Shown here piece by piece: positions 51,295 through 62,618 of a stretch of DNA of 64,000 bases. Within the stretch, counting starts at the first letter, position 1; every line of letters starts with the position of its first letter. Origin of the DNA: Siderastrea radians. Taxonomy: Eukaryota > Cnidaria > Anthozoa > Scleractinia > Rhizangiidae. The notes under the pieces are model-generated. The model searched no databases. It was not told the origin of the DNA and was given only the letters and a program-made list of their open reading frames with translations. The stretch covers positions 7,808,001-7,872,000 of the forward strand of contig OZ024895.1 in the NCBI GenBank assembly GCA_964017195.1. Reading direction: 5' to 3'. A program made the position numbers and the translations under genes.

Positions 51295-54200
51295 GTTAGA
51301 TCCACCAAGCGTCCCGAACTTCTAATTTACATATCGTTACTTGACAGACATGCGTTACCCACGTTTCACCCACGTTTCACCCTGTTTACCTCGTTTACCC
51401 CAAGTTACCCACGTTTCACCCTGTTTACCCTCGTTTACCCCAAGTTACCCACGTTTCACCCTGTTTACCCTCGTTTACCCCAAGTTACCCACGTTTCACC
51501 CTGTTTACCCTCGTTTACCACCAGTTACCCACGTTTCACCCTGTTTACCCTCGTTTACCCCAAGTTACTCACGTTTGTCCCTGTTTACCCTCATTTAACC
51601 CAAGTTACCCACGTTTCACCCTGTTTACCCTCATTTATCCCAAGTTACCCATGTTTTACCCCGTTTACCCTCATTTAACCCAAGTTACCCGCGTTTCACC
51701 CTGTTTACCCTCGTTTACCCCAAGTTACCCACGTTTCACCCTGTTTACCCTCGTTTACCACCAGTTACCCACGTTTCGCCCTGTTTACCCTCGTTGAACC
51801 CAAGTTACCCATGTTTCACCCCGTTTACCCTCATTTAACTCAAGTTACCCGCGTTTCACCCTGTTTACCCTCGTTTGCCCCAAGTTACCCAGGTTTCACC
51901 CTGTTTACCCTCATTTAACTGAAGTTACCCGCGTTTCACCCTGTGTACCCTCGTTTGCCCCAAGTTACCCAGGTTTCACCCTGTTTACCCTCGTTTACCC
52001 CAAGTTACCCACGTTTCACCCTGTTTACCATTGTTTAACCCAAGTTACCCACGTTTCACCCTGTTTACCCTCATTTAACCGAAGTTACCCACGTTTGTCC
52101 CTGTTTACCCTCATTTAACCCAAGTTACCCACGTTTCACCCTGTTTACCCTCATTTACCCCAAGTTACCCACGTTTCACCCCGTTTACCCTCATTTAACC
52201 CAAGTTACCCACGTTTCACCCTGTTTACCCTCGTTTACCCCAAGTTACCCACTTTTCACCCTGTTTACCCTCATTTAACCCAAGTTACCCACGTTTTACC
52301 CTGTTTTTCCTTATTTCACCCAAGTTACCCACGTTTCACCCTGTTTACCCTCGTTTACCCCAAGTTACCCACGTTTCACCCTGTTTACCCTCGTTTACCA
52401 CCAGTTACCCACGTTTCACCCTGTTTACCCTCGTTTAACCCAAGTTACCCACGACCAACACGACTTGACCCTGGTCAAATGAACAATAGAGACCAATAGA
52501 TAAGAGGAAGCCGCCCACGTTTTACCCTGTTTTTCCTTATTTCACCCAAGTTACCCACGTTTCACCCTGTTTACCCTCGTTTACCCCAAGTTACCCACGT
52601 TTCACCCTGTTTACCCTCGTTTACCACCAGTTACCCACGTTTCACCCTGTTTACCCTCGTTTAACCCAAGTTACCCACGACCAACACGACTTGACCCTGG
52701 TCAAATGAACAATAGAGACCAATAGATAAGAGGAAGCCGCCCACAGGGACTCGGTTTCGAAACCTCGAGTTGGACTAAGGGTAAACGAGGTGAAACATAG
52801 GTAACTTGGGTTCAACGAGGGTAAACAGGGTGAAACGTGGGTAATTGGGGGTAAACGAGGGTAAACAGGGTGAAACGTGGGTAACTTGGGGTAAACGAGG
52901 GTAAACAGGGTGAAACGTGGGTAACTTGGGGTAAACGAGGATAAACAGGGTGAAACGTGGGTAACTTGGGGTAAACGAGGGTAAACAGGGTGAAACGTGG
53001 GTAACTTGGGGTAAACGAGGGTAAACAGGGTGAAACGTGGGTAACTTGGGTTAAATAAGGGTAAACGGGGTGAAACGTGTGTAACTTGTGTTAAACGAGG
53101 GTAAACAGGGTGAAACGTGGTGTAACTGGTGGTAAACGAGGGTAAACAGGGTGAAACGTGGGTAACTTGGGGTAAACGAGGGTAAACAGGGTGAAACGTG
53201 GGTAACTTGGGTGAAATAAGGAGAAACAGGGTAAAACGTGGGTAACTTGGGTTAAATGAGGGTAAACGGGGTGAAACATGGGTAACTTGGGTTCAACGAG
53301 GGTAAACAGGGTGAAACGTGGGTAACTGGTGGTAAACGATGGTAAACAGGGTGAAACGTGGGTAACTGGTGGTAAACGAGGGTAAACAGGGTGAAACGTG
53401 GGTAACTTGGGGTAAATGAGGGTAAACAGGGTGAAACGTGGGTAACTTGGGTTAAATGAGGGTTAACAGGGTGAAACATGGGTAACTTGGAGTAAACGAG
53501 GGTAAACATGGTGAAACGTGGGTAACTTGGGGTAAACGAGGGTAAACATGGTGAAACGTGGGTAACTTGGGTTAAATGAGGGTAAACAGGGTGAAACGTG
53601 GGTAACTTGGGTTAAATGAGGGTAAACAGGGTGAAACGTGGGTAACTTGGGGTAAACGAGGATAAACAGGGTGAAACGTGGGTAACTTGGGGTAAACAAG
53701 GGTAAACAGGGTGAAACGTGGGTAACTTGGGGTAAACGAGGGTAAACAGGGTGAAACGTGGGTAACTTGGGGTAAACGAGGGTAAACAGGGTGAAACGAG
53801 GGTAACTTGGGGTAAACGAGCGTAAACAGGGTGAAACGTGGGTAACTTGGGTTAAATGAGGGTAAACGGGGTGAAACGTGGGTAACTTGGGTTAAACGAG
53901 GGTAAACAGGGTGAAACGTGGGTAACTTGGGTGAAATAAGGAAAAACAGGGTGAAACGTGGGTAACTTGGGGTAAACGAGGGTAAACAGGGTGAAACGTG
54001 GGTAACTTGGGTGAAATAAGGAAAAACAGGGTAAAACGTGGGTAACTTGGGTTAAATGAGGGTAAACGGGGTGAAACATGGGTAACTTGGGTTCAACGAG
54101 GGTAAACAGGGTGAAACGTGGTAACTGGTGGTAAACGATGGTAAACAGGGTGAAACGTGGGTAACTGGTGATAAACGAGGGTAAACAGGGTGAAACGTGG

Positions 54201-54494
54201 GTACCTGGTGGTAAACGAGGGTAAACAGGGTGAAACGTGGGTAACTTGGGTTAAATGAGGGTAAACAGGGTGAAACGTGGGTAACTTGGGGTAAATGAGG
54301 GTAAACCGGGTGAAGCTTGGGTTACTTGGGTTAAATGAGGGTAAACAGTGTAAAATGTGGGTAACTTGGGGTAAATGAGGGAAAACAGGGTGAAACGTGG
54401 GTAACTTGGGGTAAATGGTGACACGCATGTCTGTCAAGTAACGATATGTAAATTAGAAGTTCGGGACGCTTGGTGGATCTAACATGGATGCATT
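51284..54494. mobile_element. 3.2-kb foldback element with satellite arms
   Basis: The outermost 72 bp (51284-51355 and 54423-54494) are identical inverted copies. Inside, the left arm (51356-52742) is a tandem array of a 40-bp unit, ACGTTTCACCCTGTTTACCC plus TCGTTTACCCCAAGTTACCC, and the right arm (about 52776-54420) is the same array inverted. The 40-mer is itself four 10-mers of form nnGTTnACCC. Directly outside the 72-bp ends are near-identical 14-15 bp direct repeats, ACCCCATTTTTCGGC (51269-51283) and ACCCATTTTTCAGC (54495-54508), which look like a target duplication. Nested 10/20/40-bp subrepeats in long inverted arms are the architecture of Drosophila FB/Galileo-type foldback transposons. 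No transposase. ORFs of 60-114 codons here are repeat artefacts. Confidence 0.7.
52291..52742. repeat. Exact 226-bp direct duplication at the foldback centre
   Basis: 52291-52516 and 52517-52742 appear identical. Each ends in a 60-odd-bp non-satellite insert starting GACCAACACGACTTGACCCT and ending AGGAAGCCGCCC. A 33-bp spacer (52743-52775) with TTTCGAAACCTCGAG separates them from the inverted arm. Confidence 0.8.
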
Positions 54495-54508
54495 ACCCAT
54501 TTTTCAGC

Positions 54509-55545
54509 TTCTGTCGCTAGCTATGGCGCCGCGCCTAAAAAGTGCACCAGTCTTCCTGAGCAATCCGTGACATTGGTGCCCAGTACTCCGCGTGCCTGCA
54601 AATTCACATCCCTAAGCTATATGAAAACGAATTTAAAAAAAAAAAAACTGTTAACGTAGTTAGAAAGAGCATAGTTTGAAACCAAATATGCTGATTCGTT
54701 TTTACATTTATATTAAAACCTCACAAAACAGGGGATTATCAAAAGTTTAAGGTTCATTTTTCATTGTGCTTTTTTCAAAAGGAAAAATAATAATGGACGT
54801 TTTTGAATAACTTGCAATTTTTTCTGCAATATTACTGTGAGAAATTACGAATTTATTGAGCTTAAAGCAGTTTTAAAGTGATTTGAATTTTCTGTGCGCT
54901 CTGGTCACGTGACCAATGACGTCATAACAGTGAACATATCGTGGTCGTTACTTTCATGCGAAGTTCTATTAACCAGCCAAGCTTTGTTTCTCTCCGCCTT
55001 AAAGTACCATAGCTACTGACTCCTTACCAGTCCCCTGGGAAATGCTCTTGTACAGAGCCACCTAAACTTTCAACTGCCAGATGTCAACTGGCAATTTCCA
55101 TATTGCCCATTCCAATGGCTATCAGGGCACGTTATCCGCTTTTGAATTGATGGAGGCCTGTTGTTGCAGTGAGCTAAAACATATTTTTGCCATAGTCACG
55201 TGAATAATGACGTCATCACCCTAACGTTAATATGAGGGATAACTTTCACGAAGTTGTAAATAACACATGGTACAGCATTCTCTTCGACCACAAATTAACT
55301 AAGTTATTTTGCATTGAAATTTTTCTGGTGCAAAGCATTCTGGGAAGGTTCTTATTATAATTATAATATTGTTTTTAATTATTATTATCTCGGTTGGAAC
55401 AAGTTTCCCAAAAAGTTAGTTTGTTTGACATCGATGTTACCGTAGCATCAAAGTGATGATGTCATGCATTTCCGTATCTTCATCAAGAGCTAAAGTTTGA
55501 AAAGGGCCTAATGTCCCTAGTAGGCCACATGAAGTAATAGTAGTA

Positions 55546-55606
<61 letters not shown>

Positions 55607-56149
55607 ACTATATTTAAGTTTCAAGGTATTTACCTTTTAACAAACTACTTGGAAATACTAAGAAAGTACAAAAAGAATAAAGAGAAGGAAAAAAGGAATG
55701 AATATATTAATATTTACATAAAGAGATAGTATTTACATATATAGCGAGATAAAAGGTAAGATACAATAAAACGGGAAAATGAAATATTCTATATAAGAGA
55801 GGACTAAGAGAGGACATGTGAATCTTCTCGACTGAAAAGTGGTTATCCTGAGTGAAAAGTGGTTATCCTGACTCGGTTGTCAACGCGGTTCAGCATCGTG
55901 CTCAACATTGCAAACGTCACAGAAGGAAAAGAACGAGAGAATTCCGTTTTACGCTCACTTATAACTATCATCAACACAACCGTGCAGCCAAAAACTTCAT
56001 TTTAAAGAACTTTAAATTACTCCAAAATGACAACTGAACAGGTAGAAAATTTTTTTTACAGCCCCAGTGACTTCATTTAAACACACACACACAAAAAAAA
56101 CAGGGAACTTTTTAGTTAGTAGTGTGCTTAAATCTGATCAACCTTTCAT
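54509..56149. other. Intergenic, no supported gene
   Basis: Two CACGTGA...AATGACGTCAT clusters (54905-54928 and 55197-55220) are notable: possible repeat copies or bHLH/CREB-type sites. The (TAG)n microsatellite is listed separately. No exon supported. Confidence 0.4.
55538..55607. repeat. (TAG)n microsatellite
   Basis: About 22 TAG/AGT units with one GAA interruption. Confidence 0.95.
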
Positions 56150-56164
56150 TGCACTAAAATCTCG

Positions 56165-56460
56165 TTGCTCCTCACTGATCGCTTTGCCTGATCACCTCCG
56201 CAAATGTTAGCGAAACCCGCGCGGGCAGCGCGCCAGCAGACCACCATTGGTAACCAAATTCGGTAACCTATCGATGCGAGAAATTTTGGTTGTGACGTCA
56301 GTGTAAGTACGTGCGTACGCCCGTCCTTCCGTACAGACTCTGGGGAAGGGTGAGGGAAGTCCCAAGGCATCCTGACCGGGGAAGGAAAATGCCATCTTTT
56401 TTTGGCAGGAAATCACACGGTGCTTTTGGGCAACCAGAGTAGGAAAACGATATTTCACGG
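56165..56460 (-). repeat. Dispersed repeat with protein-like conservation, copy 1
   Basis: Read on the minus strand, one frame gives HRVISCQKKMAFSFPGQDAL, GLPSPFPRVCTEGRAYARTY and TDVTTKISRIDRLPNLVTNG. The plus-strand copy at 60915-61170 gives closely related peptides. The two copies are in opposite orientation about 4.5 kb apart. Confidence 0.6.
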
Positions 56461-57749
56461 ATCTGAAGTTTTAAAGTTAAGAAAAATCATCTATTATCTA
56501 TATTTTTACAATAACTGAGCGAATGTTCGCACGCTGATTGGCTAATTTAAGCGTCAATAAGAGTGTGGACGGATGAAACACGTAAAGCTGTAGCAATAAG
56601 CATAAGTTTTGTTAAACTTTTCAGCACTGCATTCTCGATGTGGCGAGAATTGTACCACAAATCCAGTATTCTGCAATGAGAAAATTATTTAAGATTTATG
56701 GGGTGAAACTGCAACTTTAGAGCGAAAAAAGGAAGATGTTTGTTGAGGATTTAAACCTGAAAATCGACAGTGAGCGGGAATTTGTGCCCTCGATGAAAAT
56801 AAGCTCAACCGTGTTTTAGCAGATGATTTTGTGAACAGTTAACAAAGGTTAGTTTAGCAATTCGAATTTTTCCTTCTATTTCTGGCCTTGATAAACGTTT
56901 ATTTACGAGCCTCTAATTCTCCGAATTACAGCGATGAAATTCCGGTTCTGCGGCGATCACATCTTTCATTGAATTCTTCTTGCATTTCTTTCTTCGTTTA
57001 ACCCCTTGACCCTTGAATGTTCCGCGAAAAAATTTGACAGAATCACCAGTGTTCAGTGTCTAATGCAAGGATATAGATAACCATACATTTTTCAAAAGAA
57101 AAATGATAGAGGATTTTATCCTGCGTTCTCACAAGTTGATTTCTCGACCTTTTCTGTGTCGTTGTAGCCGTCAATTCCAATTTTGCACTGGCGCGAAGAA
57201 GTTGAAAGTCTCTGGTTTTCACGTGAAATGCCAGAAAAACCCTAATCCTGGGCCTACTTCGGCTCCGGATGGGGGAAACATGTCTTCTTCGATCGTGTCA
57301 TTCCCTGTTATGAAGTAATCAGTCAATATCTTCACGAGTTTCGACGCAAATACGGTGAATTTCTTCAATGTCTGTGCAAAGGTTCGCCATCTTTAAATCC
57401 CGACGTAAACAAATTTGAAACTCGACGTGGAGAACTCCAAAAAATCCCCGAGGAAATATCGCTAATCCGCTTTAAATCGCCGCCATTTTGAATCATGTTG
57501 TTTATGGCCTTATTTGAGGGGACCGAGGAACTAAAAATGGCCTTTGTGTGCCTTTTTAGGGGCAAAATGTACACCATGCCTCAAAGCGCTCCTATAAGCA
57601 TCTTCAGGGGGTCATTGTGGACAGCCAAAACTGGAAGGCACTTTAAGCTAAAGAAACAATAGCTAATATCTATACTGTAAAAGTGGAAGGGGAACAGTTC
57701 AAGTTACAAACCGAAATTTGTCTTTGAGGACTTTCTGTTTCTTGAGTTC

Positions 57750-58120
57750 TACTACGAACTCGGTCGGCACATCGCTTGAGTTCGCCAGTTCTATAGCATT
57801 TGGCTCCGGTTCCTACGCCAAACATAGCAGAGCCAGTGCCTTCTGTTTTTCTTTTCTGTTCACAACCATGCTTTTTGCGACGGACCGTGGAGTCACGTGG
57901 CCAACATGGCGGACGGTCACCACTTTCCCAGGAAAAAGACCCGTGATTATTGCAAATCAGTAACTCACGTAACTCGCGTAACATCGAAGCTGACACATCG
58001 CTTGAATTCGCAGCATTTGGCCACCGTCCCGACGTCAAACATAGCAGTGCTAGTGCCTTCTGTTTTTTTCCGTCCACAACCGTGTTTTTTTTGCGCTGGT
58101 TCGAACACATTTGTTTCCAG
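57750..58120 (+). repeat. Tandem duplication (two diverged ~230-bp copies)
   Basis: CACATCGCTTGAGTTCGC ... CAAACATAGCAGAGCCAGTGCC at 57768-57840 and CACATCGCTTGAATTCGC ... CAAACATAGCAGTGCTAGTGCC at 57996-58060, each followed by CTTCTGTTTTT...CACAACC. The two differ by indels and are not in one reading frame, so there is no gene. Confidence 0.7.
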
Positions 58121-58740
58121 AAAAACACACCGTGTTTATCTCGATGGAGCTGCGTGTATTAAAATGAAGAAGACATATGACGACATTGTAAGGTTCTCAA
58201 GAGGGTAACGCGATTCCTTTCCGTGCCAGCGGCTCGGGCTCGAATCCCAGAGGGAGGGAAGTATAAATATTTTTCCCATCCCAGCAATAAAAAAAGTGGA
58301 GCTCTGCTTTCAGGCTTGGCTAAATCTACATACTAAGAACACCAAAATATACCAAAGGAAAAACGGAAACAAATGACATCTAGACATAACCGAAAACACG
58401 GGATAACTTTACGATAAAGTACTAGCTATAACTTAGAACTTGGGAATAAATCAGTAAGATCCAGAATTCATCCTTATGTCAGCCATTCATGGTGGTCTTT
58501 GGCCAAGGTCAAGGAATTTTCCCAAACCTGCTCACAGCTAAAACTATCGCTAATCTAGGACTCACAGAAAAGTAGGAAATGACACTACATGGCAACCAAA
58601 TCCTCCGTGTGAGATGACCTTGAACTAATCAATTAGACCATAGCACGATTATAAACCAAGTGTCACGAACCGAGATTAGCAAACATTAAATAATAACACT
58701 AAAAAGAAAATTTTCAATTTTCAACTTCCTAACAATATAA

Positions 58741-58860
58741 ACCAAACAACCCATTCACTCTGAGATAGAGCTAACGCCAGAGAACGGTCAGCTTTCAATT
58801 TCAAAACGGTGACCAATTCACCTTATAAACTCAGTTGATAAATCCAAAGTTTTGTGTAAT
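58741..58860 (+). repeat. Third hammerhead-like relic
   Basis: CTCTGAGATAGAGCTAACGC, then GAGAACGGTCAGCTTTCAAT, then AAAACGGTGACCAATTCACC and AACTCAGTTGATAAATCCAA aligns end to end with the copies at 24.9-25.3 kb. The box and GAAA are altered (CTGAGAT, GAGAA), so it is inactive, but the stem I partners CACTCTG/GTCAG and the 3' tail are recognisable. Confidence 0.5.
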
Positions 58861-60914
58861 CTTTTTGAAAAGCAGTCGAGATCTGAGAAAGAAGCATCCG
58901 TATAGTTCAAATGTCAGGTGGTATGGCCTTACAAAATCAAGGCATCGTAAAACTGTACACTCCGCCGAATATTTGACTCATATAGAAAACTGGCGAACAC
59001 TGTCTGGATCTGTGACTGTTCATTAGTTTCCCCATGAAAGTAAGTTACAACATTTCCATTGGCTGAAAAGAGGTAAGATAACTAAAGGTAAGTGGCAAGA
59101 AAGAGCCCTCGATTCCGTATCGTCCCCAATCCTTTCTTGATCCTTTTTCACAATATGGCGGTTGATGCACACTGTTTACCAAGTAATATTTCCATGAGCA
59201 AATGAGGATGAAACTCGAATCTTCAAGGAAAATCAATAAAGGTTGGTTGTGGCAGAAGACAAAAACGAAGGACCCACGAACTGATTTCAATTGAAATAAA
59301 CTGTGGTTTTGAGCATGTAGCACTCTTGTCCATGTTTTTTTCTTTTCTTTCTACTAAATTACTGAAAGTTCTAATATTGAGTTAAACAAAAGATTACCGG
59401 CTCTTCCACTCAAAACGTTTTCCTTTGCGGTTGCTTAGATAGGTAGATAGCCGAGATGTCACTTTCGCAGATGCTCGGGTCGATACAGCACAGTTATCCT
59501 GCCAGCTTAATAAACCACATCTACTGAAATACAAATAATATAAAGATTTAGCCATTCCTAATTTAGGAATAAACTGGTGCTCGTTTCTCAAAAATAGTTC
59601 TGAAACTTTTCGGTCTGAAATATACTTCGGAGCTTTCTTCATGTTTCTTTGGCTCGTTCGCTTTCGAAAAGTGTTTCTCATAAAGCCCGAAAGTGTTCCA
59701 AATTGTCCTCCAATATTTTGAGGATCTGTTCTGTAAATCCAAGCTCGAAAGGTCATTCTAGAGGCTGAGCACAGCTTGATTATTATTTTTTTTTGGGGGG
59801 GGGGGCATCAAACTGAACACATATTTTACTCAGGCGCCGTCTTGCTTGGTTTTTGCAATGTTTCCATATCCTGTCATTAACTGTCAAGGCTTGTCAAATC
59901 TCCTTGGATTAAATTGGCTGTTCGCTTGAATGAACTTGAAACGGCGCTCATTTACAACAACAAAATAAAATTTATTCTGAAGTAAATGGATTATCTTCAT
60001 CGCGTTCGGATGTTCAGTTAACAAATAACATGAACTGCCACTATTAGTCTGGTCAAAAATTTATACCATCAAGACTGAAAACAAACAAACACCAAACACG
60101 CTTTAAATTATGGCATAAGTTTTGCGGATGCGAAGTAAGCCTATATAAAGTTAGGCGCTTTGAGGAACGCAAAAAACTTTTTTCGGAAGGTTTTCGGATA
60201 AAATAGCTTTAATAAATCGACAACTGCTTCGCTTAAAAGATTATTACTATTGAAAACTTCTAGGACAAGAAAATCGACAATTGCACAAACCGACCCGACA
60301 GTCAAAATTGAAAGCAATTATTCGCCGTAAGTGATGCTTATGCAGTTGCCTTGCGACTTTGCTTTGACCTACTGTTATGAATAAACAAACACAAAATAAT
60401 AAACAGAGAAATCGTCTTTGAAAAAGTTTATTCGAAAACTCGTAAGTTTATACTTAAATGCAATTCGCGTTACACTTCCAGCACGGCGGTGGGCCCGTCC
60501 ACGCAAGTGAAATCGGTTTAGCAAGACAAAATATTCAAGACTACATCTGTCACAAATCTGAGCGCGTTTTCTAATAATTTTTTAAAGTCAAAAGTAAATG
60601 ACACATTTCTAATGACATGAATTAAATTTCCATTTCAAAATGTTATTTCTTTGACCGTAATACTCAAAATCATGCACCTTGTAAAACCCTTTAAAAACTT
60701 CACTTACTCGGTTGTGTTTCAGAACAAGGCAAGCTCTCCGCCGTGAAGAAAACAAAGCGATGAAGTCCTTTGAAGGCAGCTTTCGTAACTTGAACTTTTC
60801 GCCTTCTACCAGTGTTCTTTTGAACTTTTTCTTTCATTTATAGATATTAGATGTTTTTTCTCAAGTTTAAAACTACAATACTGCTTTTCAAAGAAACCTC
60901 TTTTTCAAAAGCGA
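58861..60914. other. Intergenic, no supported gene
   Basis: A 120-codon minus-strand ORF (59756-59394) is Arg/Lys/Ser-rich with no recognisable domain and no splice or start context; it reads like AT-rich UTR. A G run sits near 59793. Confidence 0.35.
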
Positions 60915-61170
60915 CGATGATCATGCGATTTCCCGCCAAGAAAAACGCGGTTGCCCACAAGCACCGCTCGATTTCCAGCCAAGAAAAGATAGCATTCTCC
61001 ACCCCTGGTCGGGTTGTCTTGGGATTCCTCTCCCCCTCCCCCAGAGTCTGTACGGACGTACGCTGATGACACAACCAAAATTTTTCGGATCGATAGGTTA
61101 GCAAATGTGCTAAGCAGTGGAGCTCCACTGGGGGGCTTTGCCCGCAGGCTCCGCTATAAAGACACTGCAA
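60915..61170 (+). repeat. Dispersed repeat with protein-like conservation, copy 2
   Basis: Frames give FPAKKNAVAHKHRSISSQEK then IAFSTPGRVVLGFLSPSPRV, and after a frameshift near 61050 TYADDTTKIFRIDRLANVLS. Counterpart of 56165-56460. Confidence 0.6.
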
Positions 61171-61196
61171 TCATTTCATCTGCGATTAAACGTTAC

Positions 61197-61375
61197 GATC
61201 GACATCCATCGATAAAATCGATAAAATCGATGACATTGATAACAGCAATTACCGGAGGAGTTGTGAGTATCGATTTTTATCGATTGATCGATACAATCGA
61301 TAACGTTTACGTGATTGATATCGATAGTTATCGATTTATCGAACGTTTTTCCGATATCGATTTTTATCGCTTGCC
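61197..61375. repeat. ATCGAT-rich cluster
   Basis: About 16 copies of ATCGA/TCGAT in 180 bp, including GATCGATACAATCGATAACG and TTATCGATTTATCGAACG. No fixed period; orientation is ambiguous because ATCGAT is a palindrome. Confidence 0.7.
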
Positions 61376-61384
61376 CAGGCTGGG

Positions 61385-62030
61385 AATTAAGAAAGGACAA
61401 ACTGTTTCTTGTTTTAATACATTGACAATTAAAACTAATCTACAGCCTTATAGAGTGGTTGAGCTGTTTGTGGTGATTAGGTATACCGCTACCCCCGAAT
61501 AAGACAAAAATTGATGTAATCGATGCCCCTAATGAAAACCATACCCTATCGGGCCGCACGTCCCTGTTAAGGCCAGGTAAGGGAGTATCCCCCGGGGTGT
61601 TTACGTACAAATTCTTACTTAAATACTTGATGTTTAAATGCGAACCTGGATCCTGTTGCTTACAAACAACCGTGAGATGACTGCACGTTTTATGCAGCTC
61701 TTCCTTGCGTGTCGAAGGAATTTCTCGCATTCCGTTGAGTCTCTTACACTCATTAATGTTCCACAAAACCGAGCGAAAAATCTCTGGTGCCCGGGCTCAC
61801 CGGCATTAAAGCTGCGCTTCTGTCACCTTTGGTTTCTGCAAGTGTCTGGGTCCAAGGCCTGATTCTCTACCCTCCTGAGGTAGGTTCGGGTCCGAAATTG
61901 ACTATTTACTGAGTAGTTTTGGAGAACAGGTCTCTGGAGATTATAGATTTTAGATTTATCTCTTTGGAGTGAGGCAGTCTATATATTTGTTATAATTGGG
62001 AAGTTGTTACTTTTTTCGTAGAAGTCATCA
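61385..62030 (+). repeat. Dispersed repeat copy matching the receptor 5' flank
   Basis: Aligns with 35710-36360 in the same orientation: GAAAGGACAAACTGTTTCTT, TATACCGCTACC, CCATACCCTATCGGGCC, TTGCTTACAAACAACCGTGA, ATTTCTCGCATTCCGTTGAG, TAGATTT(A/T)TCTC. The block is about 650 bp; ORFs across it are not conserved. Confidence 0.7.
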
Positions 62031-62618
62031 CTATTTCTGATTGGTGTAACCTAAACAAAATCTACAATTATGCGACAACAAAAGCGTATCACATCGTAAT
62101 ATGCTTCTGGTTACGAATTGCCAACTGAAGACTATTTACACGCTTCATGCACACCTCACATCCCAATCCCTGACTGTTACTTCTCTATTCACCACTGCCA
62201 GCTTCCATACAACTCTACTGGGCTCATATTGGTAATAGCCTCACAATCAACAATCGCACAAAGAAAATGAGAAGTATTTGCTTCACTGATGTACTAGTAT
62301 ATGACTGTGACCTGGTCCTCTTGGTTCAAGGTAATATTAAGTTAAGTTCACAGGGATTAGTTCAGGTTTTAAATTCACGACTCTTCGTAGCTGACTTCTA
62401 AATCCTACTAACGTACATTTTTGCCCTACGTTTTGCTTTTGACTTATCTGTAATGTGATTTAATCTCAGAGTAAAGGCCATAGCCATCAACGAAGCATGC
62501 GCGCCACCGAAGAGGTCGGACGTATTCTGTAAGCGGCGTCGTCTTTCCCGTCCTCAACCTAATTCAACAACGGTTATTAATCCGAAATGCGACTCTTTCT
62601 TTAAACAAAACGTGATTC

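Noticed and set aside
51341..54425. Telomere-like GGGTAAAC/GTTTACCC array
   Set aside because: The unit is 40 bp, not a short telomeric repeat, the array is inverted about a centre, and metazoan telomeres are TTAGGG.
51341..54437. Several ORFs of 60-114 codons (RFTLFTLVYPKLPTFHPV-type) on both strands
   Set aside because: They are direct translations of the 40-bp satellite, whose three-unit period of 120 bp keeps a frame open; there is no start context or domain.
57103..57318. NPNPGP motif resembling a 2A ribosome-skipping peptide in a 71-codon ORF
   Set aside because: The required D-x-E ahead of NPGP is absent and no RT or other partner follows.
58190..58270. tRNA-like B box (GGCTCGAATCC)
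   Set aside because: No cloverleaf or A box at the right distance; at best a SINE-like fragment.
59394..59756. 120-codon minus-strand ORF
   Set aside because: No recognisable domain, AT-rich surroundings, no splice partner.
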